From a virus: DNA of 44,267 nt. The DNA lies in IMG/VR virus record IMGVR_UViG_3300037137_000402, positions 1-44,267 of that record. One strand, given 5' to 3'. The notes under the pieces are model-generated. The model was given only the letters and a program-made list of their open reading frames with translations, was not told the DNA's origin and ran no database searches. This document shows positions 15,824 to 24,951 of the stretch, in pieces; within the stretch, counting starts at the first letter, position 1; each line of letters opens with the position of its first letter. Position numbers and translations under genes: made by a program.

Positions 15824-17767
15824 ATGCCGATCATCAATACAAAAGAACCTGTTTACAAGAAACGACAAGACGCAGAAGCCGTCTGGAGTACCTGTCGTAA
15901 AGGATTAAATCTTCTATTAAGGCCTACCGAGTTAGGGCGGGATGAACTAGCCAAAGCAGATAACATCGTTTTGGTCGGTTCCGGTGTTCCTACCGGTCGT
16001 TGGGGAACTACACTTTTCTTCACGGCGAATGTAACCGGCACAAATAGAGGCTTTGGTAAGTACAAGAGCAACGACGGAACTACTGATGAGATATTTACCT
16101 TAACTGATGAGGGATATTTGGCAAAACAGAACAGTTCCAGCTTTACGAATATTGTAGGTCAATCGTGGCCGTCGGGGACAGATATTCACACTGAACAATT
16201 AGGGGGAGAGACGTATATTGTCGCACCAGATACAGACTTTACGAGTTATGCAGGAACCAATTTAACGATTTTCTCGAAGATAGGTGCACCCACAGGGTTA
16301 TCTGCGACTAACTATTCAGGAGTTACTGGTACAAATAGACTAAGTTACAAGGTTGTGGCCATAGGGTCAAATGGTGGACAAACAACCCCATCAACTAACT
16401 ACGTTCTAACTAACGCACCATCCGAATTAACTGATTCGGAATATCATCTCTTTTGGACTGGGCCTTCTTGTGCGACTATGGGCGGGTATGAGATTTATCG
16501 GGGACATGAGGGAGATGAATTACTACTAGCAACAACAGGTGCAGGTACGACGAATTATATAGACAGAGGAGAAGCAACAAGTGAAATTATTATGACCCCC
16601 GCAACGAATACTACTGGCGGAATAAAGAGTAATTTTATAACCAAGTATAAGGATAGATTGTTGGTAGTAGATTCGGCTGAACCAAACAAACTTCTAATAA
16701 GCGGTAGGTATCCCAATCACACTAAATTCTCTTGGTATGATGGTGGAGGGTATATCTATATTGATCCGGATTCGGGAGACAACATAACGGGGATTGTGGT
16801 TCAGCCAATCGCAGATAGAATTGTAGTTTACAAGGAATATGCTTCCTACCTAGTTGACCTACAAACACTTCAGATGGGGAACTTCTTCGTCCTTGATCCC
16901 AAGTATCAACCTATTTCAACGTCTGTTGGTTGTTCTAATCAGGAAACTATCCAGACGGTTGAGAATGATACGTTCTACTTTGGAAGAAACGGATTGTATG
17001 TAACAGGATATGAGCCAAACTTCCTAAATATCATCAGAACCAACGAAGTAAGTGCAAAGATTCGGCCATATCTTGATACGTTAAATGAAACCGACTACCA
17101 GACGGCTTGTGCTTTATATGTAGATCAGAAATATGTCCTATCGTTCCCCCAGAAGAAAGAAATGATTGTTTACGATAGGGAAAGAGGAGCGTTTACTGGG
17201 CCGTGGAAGTTCCCGTTTGGAATATCACACATGTTTAAGAATATAGATACATCAGGTAACGAAAGGTGGATTCTAGGGAGCTATGAAGATAATAAGGTTT
17301 ACACATTTGATGTCAATGTAAATAGCGACAATGGCGACACAATTACCAAAACGCTAAGACTTAACAAAGAGGACTTCGGAGAGTGGACAGTTTACCATAT
17401 AGTTGAATACTTCTACTTCTTGTTTAGGAATATCACGGGCGAGACAACGGTTAATATATTACTTGAAGATAGAGATGGGACTGTAACAACTGCAAAGAGC
17501 TTTACTATATCTGGTGCGGCTGTCGGAGGATCAACTGGATGGGGAATGGATATGTGGGGAACGGCACAATATGGAACGACTGATACTTATTCGGTATCCG
17601 TATCTACTGACGAAATCACAAGATGGGGGACGCTATTTAAGCAAGCAAGATATATTCAGATTGAGATAACAGCCACAAGTGCAGGTTCTAACTTTGAGTT
17701 CTTAAAGGCAACAGCAACAAGTAAGACACAAAGTAGGGGTGCGTTAGGTAATGCCCAACGTGTTTGA
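15824..17767 (+). CDS. Tail nozzle/stabilisation-like protein, 647 aa
   Basis: The protein starts with KGLNLLLRPTELGRDELAKADNIV, a typical N-terminus of podovirus tail nozzle or stabilisation proteins (tail tubular protein B and P22 gp10 types), and continues in repeated beta-strand blades (RWGTTLFFT, FGKYKS, IFTLTDEGYLAK). A fibronectin-like insertion (GAPTGLSATNYSG to EIYRGHEGDE, about residues 150-230) sits in the first half. The second half again looks like a propeller (ERWILGSYEDNKVYTF). It should form the short tail tube. It follows the adaptor gene after six bases. Confidence 0.7.
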   Translation: MPIINTKEPVYKKRQDAEAVWSTCRKGLNLLLRPTELGRDELAKADNIVLVGSGVPTGRWGTTLFFTANVTGTNRGFGKYKSNDGTTDEIFTLTDEGYLAKQNSSSFTNIVGQSWPSGTDIHTEQLGGETYIVAPDTDFTSYAGTNLTIFSKIGAPTGLSATNYSGVTGTNRLSYKVVAIGSNGGQTTPSTNYVLTNAPSELTDSEYHLFWTGPSCATMGGYEIYRGHEGDELLLATTGAGTTNYIDRGEATSEIIMTPATNTTGGIKSNFITKYKDRLLVVDSAEPNKLLISGRYPNHTKFSWYDGGGYIYIDPDSGDNITGIVVQPIADRIVVYKEYASYLVDLQTLQMGNFFVLDPKYQPISTSVGCSNQETIQTVENDTFYFGRNGLYVTGYEPNFLNIIRTNEVSAKIRPYLDTLNETDYQTACALYVDQKYVLSFPQKKEMIVYDRERGAFTGPWKFPFGISHMFKNIDTSGNERWILGSYEDNKVYTFDVNVNSDNGDTITKTLRLNKEDFGEWTVYHIVEYFYFLFRNITGETTVNILLEDRDGTVTTAKSFTISGAAVGGSTGWGMDMWGTAQYGTTDTYSVSVSTDEITRWGTLFKQARYIQIEITATSAGSNFEFLKATATSKTQSRGALGNAQRV

Positions 17768-17775
17768 GGTTTTAG

Positions 17776-17805
17776 TTGAAAAGGCTAGGTAATAGACACT
17801 AATAT
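17776..17805 (+). promoter_or_regulatory. Late-type promoter (TTGAAAAGGC class), leaderless
   Basis: TTGAAA at 17776-17781, an 18-base spacer starting AGGCTA, TAATAT at 17800-17805, then six bases and ATG at 17812. The same AGGCTA variant occurs at 35124 and 35526. Confidence 0.78.
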
Positions 17806-17811
17806 AAAAAT

Positions 17812-18990
17812 ATGGCATTAGGATTAACAGGGTCACCGATTCACACTGGTTCGTGGGGATTACCCGATATTGGCTTCACTGAATGGTTGCAAGGTACGGC
17901 TGCCCCAATGAATTATCAGGGTGGTTCTACCTTAAATAAACCAACCACTCAAGAATATCTACCTCAAGGTGGACAAGGATATCAAACAGCAGAACAAATA
18001 AAAGCCAGTGGCCCAACACCATATATGAGAAGTGTAACTGGCAACAGTGTTGGGTCTGCCACTTCTCCTACAACCAAATCGGCAACTTTGGGCGCTACCA
18101 CAGAACCAGCACCAACTGGCCCATCAGCAGAAGACCAACTAAGAAGTGAAGTTGATGCAATCTTTTCCCCAGTATTTAGTGCATTAAGTGGCCAGGAAAG
18201 TACATTAAGAGAAAATTATTCTACCGTTCCTACTGATATAGAGAATCAATATAGTAGTTCTCTTACATCTATCGGAAACGAGAGAACGTCAGGACAGGGA
18301 CAACTAGCCCTCCAAGAGAAAGCTGTGGGGGGTGCTAAAGAGAATGCTCTTACCTCGGCAACAAGATTGTATAACGAACTTGCCCGTGGCGGGATGCAAA
18401 GGTTTGGAGGAGCCTCCTCGGCAGGAGAGGCCTTCCAAACCCTTACAGCCCAAGAACAGCAAAGGCGACAGGGAACAATTTATAGCGAATACTCAACAGC
18501 CATGGATAAAATCGGCCAATATAAGTCCGACCTGGAAGGAAAGTATCAAACCGCCCTTACCCAACTTGAAACACAGAAGCAGTCGGCACTAGATCAATCT
18601 AAGAGAGACTTTAACGATGCTTTACAGGCAATTCAAACCCAGACTTCAATAGCAGAAAGCGATAAGGCGATCACAACCTTAAATACCTTACAGGATTATA
18701 GGAACAAGATTTACACAATCAATGCCCAAAGTCTCTCATTCGCACAACAACTGGCGGCAAATAACCAAGCAAGTCTAAGTTATGTTGATCAAGCTACTAA
18801 ACAACTACTTGCAACAGTAAACAACTCGGGAGTTACAACAAATACAGCCACAACTGCACTAAGTCAACCTGCGACTTCCGCATACGGAGTAACACCCATA
18901 TCAAGTGGAGGTGCCACAACGCCAGGTCAATATATCGGACAGATAAGTGGTGGATATAGATGGGATGGTAACAATTGGGTTCCCGCTTAG
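17812..18990 (+). CDS. Coiled-coil virion protein (possible ejection protein), 392 aa
   Basis: The N-terminal 120 residues are Gly/Thr/Pro-rich and probably disordered. Residues about 125-340 are a long alpha-helical coiled coil with many Gln, Ala and Ser (QYKSDLEGKYQTALTQLETQ). The C-terminus ends in GGYRWDGNNWVPA, a short tryptophan-rich motif seen at the end of many phage structural proteins. It lies between the nozzle gene and the giant ejection-type protein, so an internal virion role is plausible but inferred. Confidence 0.6.
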   Translation: MALGLTGSPIHTGSWGLPDIGFTEWLQGTAAPMNYQGGSTLNKPTTQEYLPQGGQGYQTAEQIKASGPTPYMRSVTGNSVGSATSPTTKSATLGATTEPAPTGPSAEDQLRSEVDAIFSPVFSALSGQESTLRENYSTVPTDIENQYSSSLTSIGNERTSGQGQLALQEKAVGGAKENALTSATRLYNELARGGMQRFGGASSAGEAFQTLTAQEQQRRQGTIYSEYSTAMDKIGQYKSDLEGKYQTALTQLETQKQSALDQSKRDFNDALQAIQTQTSIAESDKAITTLNTLQDYRNKIYTINAQSLSFAQQLAANNQASLSYVDQATKQLLATVNNSGVTTNTATTALSQPATSAYGVTPISSGGATTPGQYIGQISGGYRWDGNNWVPA

Positions 18991-18991
18991 T

Positions 18992-19021
18992 TTGAAAACC
19001 CTACGCAGTTTCTTCTATTCT
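18992..19021 (+). promoter_or_regulatory. Late-type promoter (TTGAAAACCC class), leaderless
   Basis: TTGAAA at 18992-18997, an 18-base spacer starting ACCCTA, TATTCT at 19016-19021, then TAGTTA and ATG at 19028. Confidence 0.8.
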
Positions 19022-19027
19022 TAGTTA

Positions 19028-22000
19028 ATGGCCAATTTCATTCAGTTTGCTATCAATAAGGTGAAGGGTGTCGCTTCTTCATTAGGAAAGACTTATCAGA
19101 ATGTAGCCAATTCCTATGTGCGGGGTGTGGCCAAACCATTAGCAAGTGGAAACTTTGCACAGGTGGCACAAAATGTTGGCAATTATTTTAATCCCACAGA
19201 TCAACGTAAATATGTAGATGCCTTTTTTAATAAAGCAAGTAATATTCCGAGATACCAATTACCACAGACGTTTTTACCAACAAATACAAATAACCAAGTT
19301 CTCAATTTTGGCAGGGGCTTGGTTAGAGGAGCCATAGAAAGTCCACTAAATATTCCTCGGAACTTACTCGTTGGAAATGCAAGACTTGCACAAGAGCAAC
19401 AAAACCTATTACAAGGAAAAGGATATAACTTTGGTAATGCACTTGCTGGAGTTGGTAATTTAGGTGAAGCTGCACTTGATTTAAGTTCTTTTGGAATAGG
19501 TAAAGGTATCGCAAAAGGGGCAATTGAGCAAACCGCAAAAACAGGAGCCTTAAGTGCAATTAAGAAAGGTGCGTTACAAGGTGCGGGGTATGGTGCTGTT
19601 GGTGGTGCGTCTTATGGAGCAGGTAATCAGTACAACCAAAAGTTTAATGTAGGAGAAGTGGCTATGGGGGCGGGAGCAGGTGCATTGCTCGGTGGAGTGC
19701 TAGGTGGAGCAATCGGGGGAGTTGGAAGTGTAATGAAAGAAAGAACGTACTCGCCTAAATTGATAAAACAATTAAGAGAAGCCAATGGTCGATATAAAGC
19801 GGGAGATGTTCCGGTTAAACCTTCAGGGATGCCAAAAAGTCAGTGGGAATCGCAACTTAAAATCAATGAAGCGTTGGGCAGAAATCCTTATACACCCGCC
19901 TACCCATCTGATCTTCAAAAAGTAATACAACAAAAAGGTGGACTAAGCGTTAAACCTCTAACCAAGTTTGAACATGATGCTAATGTCGCAAAAGCTGGAT
20001 TGTACGACGTACCAACAAAAAATGGAACGATTAAGGTTGAAGGAACTCCTGTAGATATATCTAAGGGAATAAAAACATTCTTAAGTAAAGATGAGAATGG
20101 AAACTGGACTGTCCACGAACAGAGTACGGGAATGTCTATTACACAAGGTGGTTATCCGACAACTAAGGCTGCGATAGAAGATGCAAAAAACTTTGTCGAT
20201 TATCATGGAATTGATAAAATAAAAGCACAATTAAAGAACACCCAACCCCCACCCCCCGTACAAGGACAAGCTGGAATGTACGACCAATCTAAGGGGGGTG
20301 TGGGATATAAGTGGTACAACAAAGATACTAAAACTTGGGACATTGCTAAAGATGCTAAACCAGCACCGATTGAAGGATTAGATACGTTTGTTCATAAAAA
20401 CAATAGAACTGGTAGATGGCAAGTATCCGAGAGCAAGACTGGAGAAATGGTAACATCAAATTCTGATTTTAAGACTCCAGAACAAGCTATCAAAAACGCA
20501 ACAGAAAACTTACAAAAATTTAAGCAATCGGGTGGAAATGTTAATGACTTAATTCAAAAGAGATTGGCGACACAAGAAGCTGGTAAACAAGCGGAAGTGA
20601 GAGCTAGTCTACCAAGAGTTAAGCAACTTGAAGATACTATGCAAGTACTGAAAAATATGGGAATGGATTTATCCCATCCAAAATCGTATGACAAGGCTTA
20701 TCAAGAATGGAAAAGTTTGAAATATCCAGAGCAAGTAAAGAACGTCGCACAACAGCCATTGTCCGTCCCTAAAGGAGTAGAAGTTAAAGTCCCCACCAAT
20801 CAGGTATCTCCCTTGGTTCAGGAGCCAACCAACTTAAACATAAAAGGAAAATTGTCGCCAACAGAAGTAAAACCAATAATGGGTGTCGGTCAATCAGGCG
20901 GTGCAGGAAAGCCTCCATCGAGTACAAGTATAGCAGATTCTGACCTAATCGGCAAGCTAACTCAGGCATTAAGGGAAGCTAAACCGCTACGAGGAACACA
21001 AGAAGAACTATACAGCAAAGCTAGGGGTGCAAAATTGGCAAAACTGATGTCAGCAAGGGAGAAGATGGCTGGAGAAAAAGGATTCTTTCAAGAGTTGGGT
21101 GCATTAAAAGGAGAGCTTCCAAAAGTTCAGTATGAAGCAATTAGACAGCAATTTGACCAACCAAGCGTAGATAGACTGTTTACGATGGTTACTCAAAACA
21201 AATATCTGGGAGACTGGGAGAAAGTTAACGCACAAGTTGGGCTGGCAAAGATTCTTGGTCAAAAAGGTGGAGGAGTTCCGACAAAAGGAGAGATTGGACT
21301 TCTTGATAAGGTTTTTGGCAAAGACTTTACCGAGGCGTTGCTTTCAAAGAGAGGATTGATGGAGAAATGGGGAGATGCGGGAATGCAACTGTATAACATT
21401 TCTCGTTCAATGATGGCTGGTGTTGGAGACTTTTCGGGAACTTTGATGCAGAATCTTTTGTTTGCCTATCGCCATCCGACCACAACAGCCAAGAACTTCG
21501 TACAACAAGTAAAGATGTTTCGTAGTGAGACGTTTTTTAATGCAAGCCAAGAGGAAATAGCATCCCGTTCATACTATCAGGCAATGAAAGATGCTAGGGT
21601 GGCATTAACCGACGTTAGTCCCATTATGACGGCCAGAGAGGAAGCTTTCATGGCAAGTTGGGCAGAGAAGATACCAGGACTAGGAAAAGTGATTAGAGCC
21701 ACGGGGCGTGCCTATACAGGATTCCTTAACAGAATGAGGGCTGATGTTTTCGGACAACTTTACAAAAGTGCGGAAGCAATGGGGAAGGACGTTAAAGACC
21801 CCGCTTTCTTAAAGAGTTTGGGTAGTTTTATTAACAATGGAACGGGTAGAGGAAGTTTGGGGAAGTTTGAGTCTTCAGCCAATGCCCTTTCTCAAGGTTT
21901 ATTCTCAGCGAGAAAACTGGTTGCTTCGGCTCAAATGATTAACCCTGTTTGGTATATCAAGGCTGATCCATTTGTGAGAAAAGAGGCTCTCAAAACAATG

Positions 22001-23170
22001 GCAGCTTTCGTAGGAGGGGGAATGACGATTGTTACATTAGCAGACATGATTCCTGGGGTAGAAGTAGGGAAAGACCCAACAAATACGGACTTTGGGAAGA
22101 TCAAAGTTGGAAATACTAGATTTAATGTTTTTGGTACTTACCAACAAGTTGCCGTTCTTCTCGCAAGACTGTTTAAGGGATACGCCACATCCTCAACAAC
22201 TGGAAAGAAAATGATGATTGGAGACGAGAGCAATCCCTATTCCCCAACAAGGTTAGATTTACTTACTAGATTCTTTGAGAGTAAGGAGCATCCAACTTTG
22301 TCTTTAATACTTGGCGCAATGAGAGGTACAAACAACATAGGGCAACCTTTTAACATGGCTCCTGAAGTTATGAATAGATTAATTCCAATGATATTGGCCG
22401 ACGGGTACGATCTATATAAAGAACATGGCCCCATAGGACTTTTAGGCTTAATTCCAGCGATCTTGGGTATTCCAACTCAGACGTATGGTTCACAGATTCC
22501 GACACTAAAGACTACGCCCGCAGGAAATACTACGATTAAATTAAACCCAGTAGGAGGGTTAGCCGAGGATGTTGTTGGCAAAATTAGAGGAACACCACCT
22601 TCAAACATTCCTAAGCCTCAATGGGCAGGAATCGTTGCACAAAAAACACAAGAACAACAAGCGACAAATGCCAAAGCCGAATTAAAACAACAATTACAGG
22701 CAGGTCAAGCACCAACCGTAAATACTCAAGACCTAGAAAGTGCAAAACTTATATTTGAATACTCCAGCAAGACACAAGATACATTTGGAGACACCTTCTT
22801 ATATAAGGACGAGAAAGGGAATGTGCAAGACGTTCCTCTCACAACCAATATAGAACGGCCAAAATCAACCGGAATAGTAGAGTTAGATAAGATAAATACA
22901 AGTACGTATAAGGCTGACATAACCGCAAGGATGAAAGAAATAGGAGTTCTATTCGAAAAAGGAGTTATTGACCAAGGCGAAGCTATGAGACAGATAAAAG
23001 AACTAAATGCGATGAAAAGTTCTGTAACAAAACCCAAGAAATTGACAGTTAAGAAAGTTCCAGCGTTAAAAGCCAAGAAACTACCAGTTTATAGGCTCAA
23101 AGGAGCGACTTCTAAGATAAAAAGTGTTAAACTAAAGACCAAGAAGTATAAGTTTAGGTCAACTCTATAA
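19028..23170 (+). CDS. Giant internal virion / DNA-ejection-type protein, 1380 aa
   Basis: The largest single-domain-chain protein of the tail region. Residues about 180-240 are a Gly/Ala-rich hydrophobic segment (GAGAGALLGGVLGGAIGGVG) that could enter a membrane. Two related beta modules follow (about 346-395, with GNWTVHEQSTGMSI, and about 450-500, with GRWQVSESKTGEMV). Residues about 790-1060 resemble the large polyvalent-protein helical domain found in phage ejection proteins, with a second hydrophobic stretch (AAFVGGGMTIVTLADMIPG). The last 45 residues are Lys-rich and could bind DNA. No peptidoglycan hydrolase motif is seen. Function by position and composition. Confidence 0.7.
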   Translation: MANFIQFAINKVKGVASSLGKTYQNVANSYVRGVAKPLASGNFAQVAQNVGNYFNPTDQRKYVDAFFNKASNIPRYQLPQTFLPTNTNNQVLNFGRGLVRGAIESPLNIPRNLLVGNARLAQEQQNLLQGKGYNFGNALAGVGNLGEAALDLSSFGIGKGIAKGAIEQTAKTGALSAIKKGALQGAGYGAVGGASYGAGNQYNQKFNVGEVAMGAGAGALLGGVLGGAIGGVGSVMKERTYSPKLIKQLREANGRYKAGDVPVKPSGMPKSQWESQLKINEALGRNPYTPAYPSDLQKVIQQKGGLSVKPLTKFEHDANVAKAGLYDVPTKNGTIKVEGTPVDISKGIKTFLSKDENGNWTVHEQSTGMSITQGGYPTTKAAIEDAKNFVDYHGIDKIKAQLKNTQPPPPVQGQAGMYDQSKGGVGYKWYNKDTKTWDIAKDAKPAPIEGLDTFVHKNNRTGRWQVSESKTGEMVTSNSDFKTPEQAIKNATENLQKFKQSGGNVNDLIQKRLATQEAGKQAEVRASLPRVKQLEDTMQVLKNMGMDLSHPKSYDKAYQEWKSLKYPEQVKNVAQQPLSVPKGVEVKVPTNQVSPLVQEPTNLNIKGKLSPTEVKPIMGVGQSGGAGKPPSSTSIADSDLIGKLTQALREAKPLRGTQEELYSKARGAKLAKLMSAREKMAGEKGFFQELGALKGELPKVQYEAIRQQFDQPSVDRLFTMVTQNKYLGDWEKVNAQVGLAKILGQKGGGVPTKGEIGLLDKVFGKDFTEALLSKRGLMEKWGDAGMQLYNISRSMMAGVGDFSGTLMQNLLFAYRHPTTTAKNFVQQVKMFRSETFFNASQEEIASRSYYQAMKDARVALTDVSPIMTAREEAFMASWAEKIPGLGKVIRATGRAYTGFLNRMRADVFGQLYKSAEAMGKDVKDPAFLKSLGSFINNGTGRGSLGKFESSANALSQGLFSARKLVASAQMINPVWYIKADPFVRKEALKTMAAFVGGGMTIVTLADMIPGVEVGKDPTNTDFGKIKVGNTRFNVFGTYQQVAVLLARLFKGYATSSTTGKKMMIGDESNPYSPTRLDLLTRFFESKEHPTLSLILGAMRGTNNIGQPFNMAPEVMNRLIPMILADGYDLYKEHGPIGLLGLIPAILGIPTQTYGSQIPTLKTTPAGNTTIKLNPVGGLAEDVVGKIRGTPPSNIPKPQWAGIVAQKTQEQQATNAKAELKQQLQAGQAPTVNTQDLESAKLIFEYSSKTQDTFGDTFLYKDEKGNVQDVPLTTNIERPKSTGIVELDKINTSTYKADITARMKEIGVLFEKGVIDQGEAMRQIKELNAMKSSVTKPKKLTVKKVPALKAKKLPVYRLKGATSKIKSVKLKTKKYKFRSTL

Positions 23171-23544
23171 TGGATATAAAAGTTTTAGACCCACAAGGTA
23201 AAGAAGTGCCGGTAGAAACAGTAGCTAACCCGAATCCTTCAGATACTACTCCGGTAAAGGATGGGGAAATCTTCTTACAACAGGTTGGGGCAATATTCAA
23301 CTTTACTCCCCAAGAATCCTCAAAGAATAAGAATAAACTAAATCTCTTGGTGGACTTCGCTAAAACCCAGACAGACGATCATTCGGTTGAGGGGTTAAGA
23401 TGGGCAATTCGTTCGCTAGAAGGTAAACTTGGTACACCCCCACTTGGACAGCAATGGCTTCCCTACTTATGTGAGTACGCCTTCCTTAAAATGGAGCAGA
23501 TGAGGGTACAGAAGAAAACGGAGGAATATGAGCATAACGATTAA
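23170..23544 (+). CDS. Hypothetical protein, 124 aa
   Basis: Starts on the last base of the ejection-protein stop codon (TAATG). The N-terminal 40 residues are Pro/Asn/Asp-rich, and residues about 45-124 are helical with a WAIRSLEGKLGTPP segment and a conserved-looking QQWLPYLCEYAFLK. Many phages carry a small helical protein here; it may be an assembly or virion component. No family recognised with certainty. Confidence 0.65.
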   Translation: MDIKVLDPQGKEVPVETVANPNPSDTTPVKDGEIFLQQVGAIFNFTPQESSKNKNKLNLLVDFAKTQTDDHSVEGLRWAIRSLEGKLGTPPLGQQWLPYLCEYAFLKMEQMRVQKKTEEYEHND

Positions 23545-23863
23545 CGACCTATATAGACAGTTATTTGGAAGAAGCGGTACAAACAAGGGTACGGATATTG
23601 AAATGTCCGAGCATGGAAGAGTTGGTGGTGTTTCATCCGGCCAGCCATTTAAGTTTACCGATACGCCCGATCAAGCGATTAAATTGGTGACATCTGGAAG
23701 TTATATTTACATTGCGTACGCCCCCGTGGGTTCACTTGAGACCGCTTTAGTGTGGAAAGCTATGCGTCTTGATACCACAGCAGGCTTAAAAGCCGAGTAC
23801 TGCGACGGCAACTCTGATTATGATAATAAAGTTGACGATATAACTAATCTTGACTACTCATAG
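23528..23863 (+). CDS. Small structural protein, 111 aa
   Basis: The pattern YIYIAYAPVGSLETALVWKAMRLD (given here only to describe strands about 67-90), then a YCDGNSDYDNKVDDITNLDY end, matches a widespread small phage protein (typically AAPGTAESAAVWQI-like strands and DGN-x-x-FDN-x-W-x-NR-x-SL-Y end) found among tail and fibre genes. GGAGG at 23520-23524 supports the start. It probably forms a beta-rich virion accessory protein. Confidence 0.7.
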   Translation: MSITINDLYRQLFGRSGTNKGTDIEMSEHGRVGGVSSGQPFKFTDTPDQAIKLVTSGSYIYIAYAPVGSLETALVWKAMRLDTTAGLKAEYCDGNSDYDNKVDDITNLDYS

Positions 23864-23878
23864 ACAAGTGTGTAAAAT
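23850..23878 (+). promoter_or_regulatory. Candidate promoter for the HNH gene at 23892
   Basis: TTGACT, a 17-base spacer and TAAAAT with TG two bases upstream (GTGTAAAAT). The ATG at 23892 is 13 bases after the -10, leaving a leader of about six bases and no Shine-Dalgarno. This -35 is the standard sigma-70 type rather than the TTGAAAA phage type, and may start the second cassette. Confidence 0.5.
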
Positions 23879-23891
23879 AGTAGATAGTAGT

Positions 23892-24155
23892 ATGAAAGTT
23901 CCTTCATTAGATTATAGAAGTCGAGAATATAAAGCACTCCACGCATGGTTAAATAAACACAAAGGAAAGGCGTTCTTTTGTAAAAAATGTGGTTTGTGGG
24001 ACACGAAGAAAAGGTACGAATGGTCAAACATAAGTGGGGAGTATAAAAGAGATTTGAAAGATTATGAAAGTTTATGTACATCATGCCACAGAAAAAAAGA
24101 TTATTATAATGAAAACAAGGAAGGGAGGATGTATAAATGGCTGATGTATTATTAA
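23892..24155 (+). CDS. Small HNH endonuclease-like protein, 87 aa
   Basis: The protein starts with YKALHAWLNKHKGKAFFCKKCG and continues to YEWSNISGEYKRDLKDYESL and CTSCH, the full small phage HNH family with two CxxC pairs around the WSN-SGEY loop. It is the intact counterpart of the remnant at 2030-2155. The ATG at 23892 is preferred over the in-frame TTG at 23850 because the extra residues are not family-like and the -10 lies between. A homing or recombination role is likely. Confidence 0.82.
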   Translation: MKVPSLDYRSREYKALHAWLNKHKGKAFFCKKCGLWDTKKRYEWSNISGEYKRDLKDYESLCTSCHRKKDYYNENKEGRMYKWLMYY

Positions 24156-24358
24156 CAGAGTTAGACTTCCACAGTGCGATAGAAGAAATGACAAAGGGTA
24201 AGAGATTAACCCGCAAAGAATGGAAAGACGTTAGAACTTATTGCCTCCTCAAAGACAGAATGCTCCAGATTCACAAGAAAGGCGAAGCGGAAGAAACAAC
24301 TCACCCTTGGATAATAAACGACGGAGATTTGGAAGGTTTGGATTGGTACACAATATAA
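24137..24358 (+). CDS. tad2-like: Tad2-like (DUF2829) anti-Thoeris protein candidate, 73 aa
   Basis: The protein follows the DUF2829 pattern: F-x-x-AIEEMTKGKRLTRKEW at the N-terminus (residues about 11-29), a central Y-x-x-L-x-D strand, and a C-terminal HPWIINDGDLEGLDWYTI with the characteristic W-x-x-N-x-x-D and final D-W. Members of this family (Tad2) bind the cyclic ADP-ribose signal made by Thoeris defence and so block it. At 73 residues it is on the short side. GGGAGGATG at 24124-24132 gives a strong ribosome binding site. It precedes a glycan cassette and overlaps the next start by one base. Confidence 0.72.
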   Translation: MADVLLTELDFHSAIEEMTKGKRLTRKEWKDVRTYCLLKDRMLQIHKKGEAEETTHPWIINDGDLEGLDWYTI

Positions 24359-24951
24359 TGGATTTACTGAGCAAACTAGCCGAAAAGTACGGGACAGACA
24401 AATGCCCTCAATTAAAGCACCCTTATACCCCTTTTTATTACGAACTTCTAAAAGATAGGCGGTTTAATATACGAAAGGTTATAGAGTTTGGGATAGGTAG
24501 TGCTGGCGTTATAAAAGGAAAGACAAAATACGACAAGAATCTTAAAAGAAACTATCATACAGGGGCAGGACTTCTTATGTGGAGGGATTTCTTTCCCAAA
24601 GCACAGATATATGGAGCAGATTACAGGGATGATTGTATGTTTGAGGATGAAAGAATCAAGACTTTTAAGTGCGACGAGAATAAGAGAGAAGAGGTAGAGA
24701 ATGTAATTAAACAAACCGGCACGGATATTGATCTGTTTATAGACGACGCTTCGCATCACATGACACCCCAGCTAACATTGGCCCAAATAGTATTACCTTT
24801 ACTAGACAAAAAGGTAATCTATATTATCGAGGATGTGTTCTACCCAAGACGCTTCCCCAAAGTCTTTCAAGACTTGGGTTATAACTGCTATGTTCCCGAC
24901 TTGCCTAAAAAGGTTCGAGAGGATACCTTAGTAGTTATAACTAAAAAATGA
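24358..24951 (+). CDS. Class I methyltransferase (CmcI-like), 198 aa
   Basis: Motifs include LAEKYGTDKCP near the N-terminus, VIEFGIGSAG (residues 41-50, SAM-binding), GADYRDDCMF (second strand) and DLFIDDASHHM (about 125-135). The pattern LA-x-YGTDK and IDDASH is typical of the cephalosporin-hydroxylase-like methyltransferases common in sugar cassettes. The start is the ATG overlapping the TAA of the Tad2-like gene. An N-terminal extension in the same frame back to 24241 is inside that gene and not needed. Substrate is probably a glycan hydroxyl. Confidence 0.82.
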   Translation: MDLLSKLAEKYGTDKCPQLKHPYTPFYYELLKDRRFNIRKVIEFGIGSAGVIKGKTKYDKNLKRNYHTGAGLLMWRDFFPKAQIYGADYRDDCMFEDERIKTFKCDENKREEVENVIKQTGTDIDLFIDDASHHMTPQLTLAQIVLPLLDKKVIYIIEDVFYPRRFPKVFQDLGYNCYVPDLPKKVREDTLVVITKK

